Positions 34,198 through 41,958 of a stretch of DNA of 56,134 nt are shown piece by piece. The notes beneath the pieces are model-generated. The model ran no database searches, was not told the origin of the DNA, and saw only the letters and a program-made list of their open reading frames with translations. The position numbers were made by a program, and so were the translations under genes. Source of the DNA: a bacterium (GTDB taxonomy: Bacteria; Armatimonadota; Zipacnadia; Zipacnadales; UBA11051); the NCBI GenBank assembly GCA_021372615.1, contig JAJFUB010000091.1:1-56134 (forward strand). The letters run 5' to 3'. Position 1 is the first letter of the stretch, and every line of letters starts with the position of its first letter.

Positions 34198-35051
34198 GGA
34201 TGTATGTCGTCACCGACCTGGAGGGGGTGGCCGGGGTCTACCAGTGGGAGAACCGGACGGACACCAGCCCCGAGAACCAGGAACGCCGCTGCCGCCAGCG
34301 CCGCTGGCTGGCTGGGGAGGTCAACGCCATGGCCGATGGCTTCCGCGCCGGCGGAGCCACCGACATCTGGATCAATGACGGTCATGGCGCAGGCTACACG
34401 ATTGACCTCGATCTGGTGCGCCCGGGCGTGCGCATCGAGCACGGCGGCAACCGGCCGCAGTACTGCACCGGCCTGGACAGCACCTTCGCCGGCCTGGGCA
34501 GCCTCGGCACCCACGCCATGGGCGGCACCCCCCACGCCAGCCTGGCCCACACCATGGGCACGGAGATCAAGTCGTACTCCATCAATGGCATCCAGGTGGG
34601 GGAGACCGGCTACCAGGCCTTCCTGGCCGGCTACTACGGCGTGCCCTATGTCTTCTGCGCCGGCGACGTGGCCGCATGCCGCGAGATGGAGGAGCTGTGC
34701 CCCGGGTGTGTGACGGTCCCGCTGAAGGTGGGCCTGAGTCTGCTGTCGGCCATGACTGTCACCCCGGTCCGTGCCCGGCAGATGATCCGCGAGGGCGCCG
34801 AGGAGGCCATGCGGCGGATCGGGCAGGTCAGGCCGCTGACCATCGAGGGCCCGGTGCTGTTCCGCGACGAATGGCACACCCAGGTCTTCGACCCGGCCAA
34901 CCCGCCCCAGCACAGCCGCGTTATTGACAGCCACACCCGCGAGATCGAGGCCGAGAACATGAAGGACTTCATGGACAAGATGTACGGCTTCGACCCGGAG
35001 TACAAGCCGCTCTGGGCGGATGACCCCACGATACTGGAGCGTCCCTCATGA
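34194..35051 (+). CDS. M55 family D-aminopeptidase (DppA-like), first tandem copy
   Basis: A 285-aa metallopeptidase. D8 and E10 (VVTDLEGVAGV), H64 (NDGHGAGYTID), H107 (GTHAMGG), H119 (LAHTM) and E137 (GETGYQ) match the zinc-binding and catalytic positions of DppA. It would release D-amino acids from short peptides, such as peptidoglycan fragments, as a decamer in the family's known structure. It starts by ATGA overlap with the nuclease-like gene and ends by ATGA overlap with the second copy, so translation is coupled in both directions. Confidence 0.85.
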   Translation: MRMYVVTDLEGVAGVYQWENRTDTSPENQERRCRQRRWLAGEVNAMADGFRAGGATDIWINDGHGAGYTIDLDLVRPGVRIEHGGNRPQYCTGLDSTFAGLGSLGTHAMGGTPHASLAHTMGTEIKSYSINGIQVGETGYQAFLAGYYGVPYVFCAGDVAACREMEELCPGCVTVPLKVGLSLLSAMTVTPVRARQMIREGAEEAMRRIGQVRPLTIEGPVLFRDEWHTQVFDPANPPQHSRVIDSHTREIEAENMKDFMDKMYGFDPEYKPLWADDPTILERPS

Positions 35052-35890
35052 AGATCTACCTGATGACGGACTACGAGGGTGTGGCGGGCGTCTACACTTG
35101 GGAGAACCGCGACGACGAGTCGGCGGAGAACCTCGAACGCCGGTTGCGGAGCCGCAAGTGGCTCGCGCGCGAGGTCCAGGCCGCCGTGGACGGCTTCTAC
35201 AACGGCGGGGCCACGGAGGTCCTCGTCAACGACGGCCACGGCGCCGGCTACACGATTGACCTGGACGAACTCGACGACCGCCCGCTGGTCATCCATGGCC
35301 GCGAGCGCCCCTTCTGGCTGCCCTATCTGGACGCCACTTGCCAGGCTACCGGCCTGGTCGGCGGCCACGCCAAGGCGGGAACAATCCAGGGCAATCTGGC
35401 ACACACCATGTGTATGGAGGTGCGCAACTACACCTTCAATGGCCTGTCTCTAGGAGAGGCGGGTCTGCAGGCGGCGATCGCGGGACACTATGGCGTGCCC
35501 TTCGTCTTCGCCAGCGGTGATGCGCACCTGTGCCGCGAGGTGGAGGCCCTGATCCCGGGGGTCGTGACCGCCCCGGTCAAGGTAGGCCTGAGCCGCCTGG
35601 GGGCGCTGACCTTACCCCCGCAGGAAGCGCAGGACCTGATCCGCCAGCGGGCCGAACTCGCGCTGAGCCGCATCGGCCAGATCGAGCCCTTCAAGCTGGC
35701 CTATCCCATTGTGTTCCGTGAGGAATGGGAGAAGCCCGTCTACGACGAGTGGAACCCGCCGCCGCACAGTCGGGTTATAGATTCGCGCACTCGCGAAGTC
35801 GAAGGCGCCGACATCATTGACCTGGTCTGCAAGCTCTACGGCTACGATCCCGCCTTCCAGCCCCTGCCGTATGACGCCCTGAAGCCCTGA
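35048..35890 (+). CDS. M55 family D-aminopeptidase (DppA-like), second tandem copy
   Basis: A 280-aa paralogue of the preceding gene with the same key residues at identical positions: D8, E10, H64, H107, H119 and E137. The first 70 residues are highly alike (GVAGVYTWENR, NDGHGAGYTIDLD). Differences cluster around the His107 loop (GGHAKAGTIQGNLAHTM versus GTHAMGGTPHASLAHTM), suggesting different peptide preference. ATG 35048 overlaps the previous stop. A mixed oligomer of the two is possible but only an inference. Confidence 0.85.
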   Translation: MKIYLMTDYEGVAGVYTWENRDDESAENLERRLRSRKWLAREVQAAVDGFYNGGATEVLVNDGHGAGYTIDLDELDDRPLVIHGRERPFWLPYLDATCQATGLVGGHAKAGTIQGNLAHTMCMEVRNYTFNGLSLGEAGLQAAIAGHYGVPFVFASGDAHLCREVEALIPGVVTAPVKVGLSRLGALTLPPQEAQDLIRQRAELALSRIGQIEPFKLAYPIVFREEWEKPVYDEWNPPPHSRVIDSRTREVEGADIIDLVCKLYGYDPAFQPLPYDALKP

Positions 35891-35937
35891 CCTGAGCGCC
35901 GCCGGGGCCGGCGCCGCAGGTCCCGGAGAACGCTCAC

Positions 35938-37764
35938 ATGCAGAACCACAACCACAGCAACAACCCCGCGCGTCGGGCCGGACGGCCTTGGCGCGTGCAG
36001 GATGTCCGCGCCCACGCGGCCCCACGCTGCGCCCACGCAGTCGCCGCCGTCCTGCTGGGGCTGCTGGGGGCCTGTGCCCTCGGCCAGGCCGCCACCTTCC
36101 CCTTCAACGGCAGCTTCGAGCTGGTCGCCGGCGGCCAACCGGTTGGCTGGCAGGTCGAGGGCGCCTGGTTCGTTCGCCCCGACGCCGCCACGGACGGTCG
36201 CAACGGTCTCAGCGTGTTCGGTGACTTCGGCAAGCAGGGCGCGCGGCTCGCCACCGTGGGGTACCTGCGCGTCACGCACGAGCCCCTGACGCTCTCCTTC
36301 ACGTACTCCAGCCGCACCGGCAACGTCTCGTACGGGTTGGAGTTCTGCGACGCCCTGGGCCATCCCCTCGCCATCGGTGCCTGGGAGAGCCTGCCGACGG
36401 CCGATACGACCACGCGGTATGTACGCGAGATCGCGCTACCGGAGACGGTCGAGGTCCCCGCTCCACTGCCCGCCGAGCCGCCTGCCGCCCCTGCGGAGGA
36501 CGCTGCTCCAGCTACGCAGCCGGCACCCGCCACTCCCGCTGAGGGCGCTGCCCCGGCCACTCAGCCGACTCCGGCTGCTCCCGCGGAGGGCGCTGCTCCC
36601 GCCACTCAGCCGACCCCGACCGCTCCCGCTGAGGGTGCTGCCCCGGCCACTCAGCCGGCACCCGCTGCTCCCGCCGAGGGCGCTGCCCCAGCCACTCAGC
36701 CGGCACCTGCCGCCCCCGCCGAGGGGACCGCTCCGGCGGCGGCTCCGGCGACGGAAACCGCTCCCGCCGTCGAGACAGCTCCCGCCCCCGAACCTGCCCC
36801 TGCTCCTCCGGCGACAGTCCAGGTGCACTATGACAGTGTGCGCCTCGTGTTCCGCCTGGAGACGGACGGCGCGCAGATCAAGCTCGACAACGTGAAGCTG
36901 ACGCACGACACCACGTATGTGCCGCTGCCGGCGCCGCCGAAGATCAGGGCAGAACTGCGGCCGAACCTGCTGCCCAACGGGGGCTTTGCCATGGCCGGCG
37001 AGTGTGACCCGCGCGGCTGGGCGGCCCTGAGCGACACCCATCACGCAGCGGACCTGGCCACGGCGATCCCGCAGTCCAACTTCCTGGTTCTCCAGAGCGC
37101 ACGAGGTCTGGGCGCAGCGTGGCTGTCTGATCCGGTGCTGCTGGACGGCGCCCTGCCGTACCGCCTGCAGGCCAATGTGGCCGCCGCGGAGACGCCGGAC
37201 TGCCGCCTGCGTCTGGTCGTGGCCTGCCTCGACCCGCAGGACAACGCGGCAGTGTGGCTACAGCAGGCGGAGGAGGTGCCGGTTGGGCAGAGCGGCGCGG
37301 TGACGCTGTCGCTGCCGCGGCTGTGGACCAAGCCTGGGGCCGTGCGCGTCCGGGTGGGCTTCGAGGTGCTGCCCGGCGCCTCCGGCACGGCCCAGGTCCG
37401 CAGCGCAGCCCTGTACCCCGAGCCCCTGTCCGTAAGCGTGCGTTCGGCGGCGGTCGCCGGCGGGTTCAGGCGCCCCTCCGACGTGTCGCTGTTCGTGGCC
37501 GCGGTCAACAACACATACGCGGCGCTGAAGCCCAAGGCCGTTCTGCAGACCTATGATGCCGACGGCGCGCTCGTGTCCAGCGAGACCCGCGCCATCGTGA
37601 TCGGCTCGCGCAGCGCCGCCTACTTCCCGTACAGGCCTAAGCTGCGCACCAGTGGGTCGTATCGGCTGGCGGTGCGCATCGTGAACTCGGGGCTCGAACT
37701 GGGGAGTTCGAGCTATGAGTTCCGAGTGGGGGAGGTCGCCCCGCCGCCCGCACCGACGGAGTAG
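35938..37764 (+). CDS. Secreted protein with Pro/Ala-rich 15-residue repeats between beta domains
   Basis: A 608-aa protein with an unusual start: about 36 hydrophilic, Arg- and His-containing residues before the export helix AVAAVLLGLLGACALGQ. The mature N-terminal domain (FPFNGSFELVAGGQPVGWQV) is a jelly-roll, carbohydrate-binding type. Residues about 185-290 are tandem PAEGAAPATQPAPAA repeats forming an extended linker. The C-terminal half has a second jelly-roll (NLLPNGGFAMAGECDPRGW) and an Ig-like end. It probably binds a surface or cell-wall glycan. GGAGAA sits 8 nt before ATG 35938. The N-terminal extension overlaps sequence resembling the GTGG hairpin family. Confidence 0.65.
   Translation: MQNHNHSNNPARRAGRPWRVQDVRAHAAPRCAHAVAAVLLGLLGACALGQAATFPFNGSFELVAGGQPVGWQVEGAWFVRPDAATDGRNGLSVFGDFGKQGARLATVGYLRVTHEPLTLSFTYSSRTGNVSYGLEFCDALGHPLAIGAWESLPTADTTTRYVREIALPETVEVPAPLPAEPPAAPAEDAAPATQPAPATPAEGAAPATQPTPAAPAEGAAPATQPTPTAPAEGAAPATQPAPAAPAEGAAPATQPAPAAPAEGTAPAAAPATETAPAVETAPAPEPAPAPPATVQVHYDSVRLVFRLETDGAQIKLDNVKLTHDTTYVPLPAPPKIRAELRPNLLPNGGFAMAGECDPRGWAALSDTHHAADLATAIPQSNFLVLQSARGLGAAWLSDPVLLDGALPYRLQANVAAAETPDCRLRLVVACLDPQDNAAVWLQQAEEVPVGQSGAVTLSLPRLWTKPGAVRVRVGFEVLPGASGTAQVRSAALYPEPLSVSVRSAAVAGGFRRPSDVSLFVAAVNNTYAALKPKAVLQTYDADGALVSSETRAIVIGSRSAAYFPYRPKLRTSGSYRLAVRIVNSGLELGSSSYEFRVGEVAPPPAPTE
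36490..36735 (+). repeat. 45-bp coding tandem repeat
   Basis: Five near-identical 45-bp units from 36490 to 36714 plus part of a sixth. Each encodes 15 residues of the PAEGAAPATQPAPAA type. Nucleotide similarity between units, including synonymous sites, suggests recent slippage or gene conversion. Confidence 0.8.
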
Positions 37765-37793
37765 AGGCGCCCGTGGGTCCGTGGCGGCCCTGC

Positions 37794-37836
37794 CGGCCCT
37801 CCCATTGCCCATTGCCCGTTCGTTGCTGTCCGTTGT
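37794..37836. repeat. Degenerate heptamer tandem repeat overlapping a promoter
   Basis: CCCATTG is repeated twice and followed by degenerate period-7 units (CCCGTTC, GTTGCTG, TCCGTTG). It overlaps the -35 to -10 interval of the promoter at 37812-37841. Another heptamer array is at 40123-40157. Confidence 0.45.
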
Positions 37837-37841
37837 ATAAT
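37812..37841 (+). promoter_or_regulatory. Sigma-70-like promoter for the TolB-like lipoprotein gene
   Basis: TTGCCC (37812-37817), an 18-nt spacer and a perfect TATAAT (37836-37841). The leader would be about 90 nt before ATG 37940. Confidence 0.6.
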
Positions 37842-37939
37842 CCCTGCCGCGGCGGAAACTTCACCGCCGCGCCGCTGTCAGAACCCCATGCGTATTCTTC
37901 AGATGCCGCGGCCCCGGCCGTGACGAAGGGAGCACCAAG

Positions 37940-38908
37940 ATGTCCAAGCTCGTGGCGGTGAGTCTGGTTCTGGCTGTCGCAGCGATGCTGCTCATCGGCT
38001 GTAGCGGCAGCAACGACCAGCTCGTCTACCAGTGGGTCATGGAGCGCGTGAGTTGGAACCCGGCCGGCACGCGCCTGGCGTTCACCGCCGAAGGCGCCAA
38101 CGGCAACCGCTATGTCTACTCGATCTCGACCGGCAGCGGCAACCTGACGCTCCTGACTCGGACTGACAATGACAAGGACCTCACCGACGAGGGCGGCAAG
38201 CAGCCGGCATGGGCGCCCGATGGCGGCGACATCGCGATTGTGGCCCGCCGTGGCGGTGGCACCCAGTCACTCTACTTGATGGACCCCAGCGCGGGTGACG
38301 ACGAGCGCCTGGATCCGCTGACCAGTGCCGATGCCACCGTCCCCGGCGCCGACGCCCAGCCGAGCTGGAAAGCCGACAGCACCCAGATCGTGTTCGTCAG
38401 CACCAAGAACAGCCCCACGGGCCGCTGGGAGATCTGGGTCATTGACCGCGACGGCACGGACCTGCACATGGTCAACCGCACCGACGACGCCACCGACGCC
38501 CAGTGGCCTGTCTTCAGCCCCGACGGCACACAGATCATCTACCAGAGCCGGCAGGGCGATACCGGCGTGGACACGAGCCTGCGGGTGGTCAGCGCCGGCG
38601 GCGGGGCCACCACGGCGATCAATGGCACCGAGGGCAACAACTTCCGCGAGGAGCACCCCTCGGTCGCTGCCACAGGCACCGGGACGGTCGTGGCCTTTGC
38701 CTCCAACCGCAACGGTGACTTCGACATCTGGACGATCGGCCTCGACGGCACCGGCGCCGCCCCTGTCAGCGTGGACGCCCGCTCCGATGGCTTCCCTGTC
38801 TGGAGCCCGGACGCCAGCCGCATCGCCTTCACCCGCGAGAACGAGGTCTGGACCATGGAGCCCGACGGCACCGACCAGGACCGCGTGACCAAGCGCTACA
38901 GCGACTAA
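37940..38908 (+). CDS. TolB-like WD40/PD40 beta-propeller lipoprotein
   Basis: A 322-aa lipoprotein; MLLIGC gives the lipobox with acylated Cys21. At least five PD40 blades are visible: ERVSWNPAGTRLAFTAE, KQPAWAPDGGDIAIVAR, QPSWKADSTQIVFVS, QWPVFSPDGTQIIYQS and GFPVWSPDASRIAFTRE. These propellers usually serve as protein- or ligand-binding scaffolds in the cell envelope. It has its own promoter (37812-37841), AGGGAG before the ATG and a terminator (38939), so it is a single-gene unit. Confidence 0.85.
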   Translation: MSKLVAVSLVLAVAAMLLIGCSGSNDQLVYQWVMERVSWNPAGTRLAFTAEGANGNRYVYSISTGSGNLTLLTRTDNDKDLTDEGGKQPAWAPDGGDIAIVARRGGGTQSLYLMDPSAGDDERLDPLTSADATVPGADAQPSWKADSTQIVFVSTKNSPTGRWEIWVIDRDGTDLHMVNRTDDATDAQWPVFSPDGTQIIYQSRQGDTGVDTSLRVVSAGGGATTAINGTEGNNFREEHPSVAATGTGTVVAFASNRNGDFDIWTIGLDGTGAAPVSVDARSDGFPVWSPDASRIAFTRENEVWTMEPDGTDQDRVTKRYSD

Positions 38909-38938
38909 CCACGGCGCTATCCTCCACATGCGCACACC

Positions 38939-38965
38939 GGGGCCCTCCGTTCGGAGGGCCCCTTT
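38939..38965 (+). terminator. Rho-independent terminator
   Basis: GGGGCCCTCC (38939-38948) pairs perfectly with 38953-38962 across GTTC and is followed by TTT. It lies 30 nt after the TolB-like gene. Confidence 0.75.
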
Positions 38966-39046
38966 CCACGTCAGTAGGCCGCTTTCTGTCTGACTGCAAG
39001 GGTTCTATCCGCCGCGCAGGGAACCAGCGACCCGGGAGTGATGACA

Positions 39047-40123
39047 GTGACCTTCTACGACAATGCCTTCACAGCCCCGCCAGGACTCATGGCGCGCGGT
39101 GCTGAAGACCGTCAGGGCCTCCTGCGCCACGAGGCCGAGGACTTCCTGCGCGGCCTGTCCGAAGCCTACCCCGAGCGCGCCGATCGCCTCTGGCAGCGCG
39201 ACTACTCCTCGCCCGAGGCCTACGCCCGGTCCGTCCAGCCCAACCGCGAGCGCTGGCTGCAGGCCGTCGGCGACTGGGGCGCCCCCGACGCCGACCTGGC
39301 CCCCGTGGTCGAGCCGTTCGCCGAGAACGAGCACTTCACCGCCTTCTGGGTGACCATCAATCTGTACGGCCACCTGCGCGGGCGCGCCGTCCTGGCGCTC
39401 CCCAAGGGTGGCGACAAGCCCTTCCCACTCGTCGTCGCTCAGCACGGCATCGGCAGCTCGCCCGAGCGCGTCTTCGGCTTCGGCGATGACGCCGTGCTCT
39501 ACCACTGCTACGGCCAGCGCCTGGCCGAGGCCGGCTATGCGGTGCTCGCGCCCCTGAACGTCACCGGCGCCAAGCCCCGTGAGCGCCTCACACGCCTGTG
39601 CACAATGCTGGACAAGACGCTGTGGGGCCTGGAGATCGCCAAGATCAAGCGTCTGCTGGACTATGCCGAGACCAGGGAGGAACTCGACACCACGCGGGTG
39701 GCGATGTGGGGCATCAGCCTGGGCGGCGCCTACACGCTGTTCACCATGCCGCTGGAGCCGCGCCTGAGGGTCGGCATCTGCACCGCGTGGTTCAACCACC
39801 GGGTCAAGAAGATGGCGATTGACGACCCGCGCTACAGTTGCTTCCTGTCGGTGGATGAGAACCACATCTTCATCCCCGGCTGGCTCCGAGAGTTCAGCGA
39901 CAGCGACCTCGTCTCCCTGATCGCCCCCCGCCCCTTCATGAGCCAGACCGGCAAGGGCGACGGCATCGCCTGGTGGCCCTTCGTGGTCGAGGAGTTCGAG
40001 CGCGCGCGGGAGCACTATGTGAAGCTGGGCTTCGAGCCTGAGCGCATGACTCTCGACCTGCATGAGGGCGGCCACGAGATCCGCGTGCAGGCCGGCCTGG
40101 ACTTCCTGGAGAAGTGGCTGTAG
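39047..40123 (+). CDS. Alpha/beta hydrolase (acetyl-xylan-esterase / dienelactone-hydrolase-like)
   Basis: A 358-aa protein without a signal peptide. FPLVVAQHGIGSSPERVFG is the oxyanion region, WGISLGGAYTLF the nucleophile elbow (G-x-S-x-G), LIAPRPFMSQTGKGD the usual strand before the acid, and LHEGGHEIR the catalytic His. It probably hydrolyses an ester, for example an acetylated sugar. Start: GGGAG at 39034-39038 is 8 nt from GTG 39047 but only 2 nt from ATG 39041, so the GTG is preferred; the difference is two residues. Confidence 0.78.
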   Translation: MTFYDNAFTAPPGLMARGAEDRQGLLRHEAEDFLRGLSEAYPERADRLWQRDYSSPEAYARSVQPNRERWLQAVGDWGAPDADLAPVVEPFAENEHFTAFWVTINLYGHLRGRAVLALPKGGDKPFPLVVAQHGIGSSPERVFGFGDDAVLYHCYGQRLAEAGYAVLAPLNVTGAKPRERLTRLCTMLDKTLWGLEIAKIKRLLDYAETREELDTTRVAMWGISLGGAYTLFTMPLEPRLRVGICTAWFNHRVKKMAIDDPRYSCFLSVDENHIFIPGWLREFSDSDLVSLIAPRPFMSQTGKGDGIAWWPFVVEEFERAREHYVKLGFEPERMTLDLHEGGHEIRVQAGLDFLEKWL

Positions 40124-40157
40124 TGGCAAGTGGCAAGTGGCAGGTGGCAAGTGGCGG
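40123..40157. repeat. Five-unit GTGGCAA heptamer tandem repeat
   Basis: Units GTGGCAA, GTGGCAA, GTGGCAG, GTGGCAA and GTGGCGG begin at the last base of the hydrolase stop codon. The array may vary in length by slippage. Confidence 0.75.
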
Positions 40158-40176
40158 GGGGCGGGGCTGTTGTCGC

Positions 40177-40213
40177 TCCCCTCTCCGGAGGCCGAAGGCC
40201 GAGGGAGAGGGGC
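40177..40213. repeat. CCCCTCTCC/GGAGAGGGG hairpin in an intergenic gap
   Basis: Exact 9-bp arms at 40178-40186 and 40204-40212. The style resembles the C-rich/G-rich element inside the first gene (251-312) and the one near 5560-5606. Confidence 0.5.
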
Positions 40214-40284
40214 AGGGGTGAGGACGCCGTTCGGCGTTGCCGTTGCGTCCGCAGGACGCTCGCAGACATACCTGAGATGAGACA

Positions 40285-41031
40285 ATGACTGCCGACAGCG
40301 ACCGCACAACTGACCCCGGCCCGCTGCGCCCCGGCCTGAGCATCCTCATTCCTGCGTACAACGAGCAGGAGCTGCTCGCCCAGTCGGTGGCGCAGATCCG
40401 CGCGGCGGCCGCCGAGGCGGCCGAGGACTTCGAGCTGGTCATCGTCAACGACGGCAGCGCCGACCGCACCGGAGAGATACTCGACGGCCTGGCCGCCGCT
40501 GACAGCCATATCCGCGCCCTACACCACGAGCAGAACCGGGGCATCGGGGGCGGCATCACCACCGCCGGGCGCCATGCCCGGTGCGACCGGGCCATCATCT
40601 GCCCGGTGGACAGCCCCCTGTCGGCCGCGCAGCTCCGGGCCTTTCTGGCCGCCTCGGGGCCGGACACCATCGTCGTCGGCTACCGGCCCCGGCGCCTGGG
40701 CTATCGGGGCTGGCAGCACGTGGGCAGCGGCGTCTACCACGCGCTGGCCTGCACACTGCTGGGCCTGCGCCTGCGTGACGTCAACTGGATCCACCTCTAT
40801 CCCACGCGCCTGTTCTCCGAGTTGCACATCGAGTTTGGGGGGATTGTCTACCTGGCCGAGGTCCTGGCCAAGGCGAAGCGTCTGGGCTATCGGTTCGTCG
40901 AGATCGAGTCACCGATGGCGGCGCGGATCACCGGCGTGGCCACGATCAGCAAGCCGCGCACGATCTGGCGCACGTTCTGGGAACTGTGGCGGCTGTGGTG
41001 GCGCCTGACCACCGCCCCCGGCCGGCGCTGA
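40285..41031 (+). CDS. Family 2 glycosyltransferase
   Basis: A 248-aa GT-A fold enzyme of the DPM1/polyprenol-phosphate-sugar synthase type. LSILIPAYNEQELLAQSV is the nucleotide-binding strand, LVIVNDGSADRTGEIL a family motif, HEQNRGIGGGITTAGRHA the NxGxG helix, and AIICPVDSPLSAAQL occupies the position of the usual metal-binding DxD, here with only one Asp. It has no C-terminal membrane anchor and is probably peripheral. The ribosome site is weak (TGAGA). It converges with the sugar isomerase-like gene. Confidence 0.8.
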   Translation: MTADSDRTTDPGPLRPGLSILIPAYNEQELLAQSVAQIRAAAAEAAEDFELVIVNDGSADRTGEILDGLAAADSHIRALHHEQNRGIGGGITTAGRHARCDRAIICPVDSPLSAAQLRAFLAASGPDTIVVGYRPRRLGYRGWQHVGSGVYHALACTLLGLRLRDVNWIHLYPTRLFSELHIEFGGIVYLAEVLAKAKRLGYRFVEIESPMAARITGVATISKPRTIWRTFWELWRLWWRLTTAPGRR

Positions 41032-41046
41032 AGCGCATGCCCCCGT

Positions 41047-41883
41047 CTACCACTGCGCGATCCGCCCGAAGGCCTCCCAGTTCGCCAGCGTGATCTCCGT
41101 CGCGCGCTCCACATCCAGGTCCTGGCCATGCCGCGTGGTGCGTATCCCCTCGAACATGACGGGCTCCACGAAGCCGACCTCGTCCAGGGCTCGCAGAACC
41201 TCCGGCCAGTGGATGGTGCCGAGGCCCGGCGCCAGGTGCCGGTCCACGTCCGCCACCTGCGCCTCCGCCGCGCACGCGCCGCAATTGTCGTGGAGGTGCG
41301 TCGTGTAGAGCCACCCCGCCGCCTGCCACACCGCCCCCGCCACGTCAATCCCCGCCAGGTGCGCATGGCCGCTGTCCAGGCAGCAGCGCACGTTCGGCAG
41401 GGCCAGCAACTCGAGGAAGCTGATGATGTCCTCGATGCGGCAGCCCGCCGGGTACTGCGGCGGCAGGTTCTCCAGGGCGATGACGACCCCCTCGGCGGCG
41501 GCCTGCGGAGCCAGCCAGTGGAGCAGGTCGGCACTGCGCCCGAAGTGCTCGTCGCGCGGCAGCGGCCGGGGCAGAATGCCGAAGTGGAGCACGACCACCC
41601 GCGCCCCGAAGGCGGCCGCGCGCTCCACGACGTGCCGGTGCTGGGCCCGCAGCGCCTCCTCCTCGCCCTCAGCCGCTACCAGCCCGGGCTCCCCATGCAC
41701 CGCCTGCACAGTGACGCCGCTGCTCGCCACCGCCGCCTTGACGTACTCGCGCGCCGCCTGATCCTCACGGCCCATGCCGTCGAAGCCGATGTGCCCCATA
41801 CCGCGCTCGCGCAGCCACGCCAGCCGGGCCGCCAGTCTCGGGTCACGCGGGTCAATGTAGCACCCCAACTGGAACGGCCCCAT
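41047..41883 (-). CDS. Sugar phosphate isomerase/epimerase (xylose-isomerase-like TIM barrel)
   Basis: A 278-aa protein of the AP-endonuclease-2 / xylose-isomerase-like family. GVVIALENLPPQ, CCLDSGHAHLAG and TTHLHDNCG carry the Glu, Asp/His and His metal ligands, and LGTIHWPEVLRAL follows. It probably isomerises or epimerises a ketose or inositol derivative. The start is M at 41883, with AGGAGG 6 nt upstream. It is the last gene of the minus-strand operon of three secreted glycoside-hydrolase-like proteins, consistent with intracellular use of released sugars. Confidence 0.82.
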   Translation of the reverse strand: MGPFQLGCYIDPRDPRLAARLAWLRERGMGHIGFDGMGREDQAAREYVKAAVASSGVTVQAVHGEPGLVAAEGEEEALRAQHRHVVERAAAFGARVVVLHFGILPRPLPRDEHFGRSADLLHWLAPQAAAEGVVIALENLPPQYPAGCRIEDIISFLELLALPNVRCCLDSGHAHLAGIDVAGAVWQAAGWLYTTHLHDNCGACAAEAQVADVDRHLAPGLGTIHWPEVLRALDEVGFVEPVMFEGIRTTRHGQDLDVERATEITLANWEAFGRIAQW

Positions 41884-41919
41884 GGCCGACCTCCTGGCAT
41901 GGGGGGGATGCCCCATGCG

Positions 41920-41949
41920 CGAGCCCGACAGGAGTGTCGGGCGTACCCC
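41920..41949. repeat. GTAC-headed hairpin (inverted copy), REP-like
   Basis: It reads as GGGGTACGCCCGACA-CTCC-TGTCGGGC on the minus strand, matching 17391-17420 except for the loop. It lies between the isomerase and the upstream gene of the operon. Confidence 0.6.
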
Positions 41950-41958
41950 GCCCCCGCC

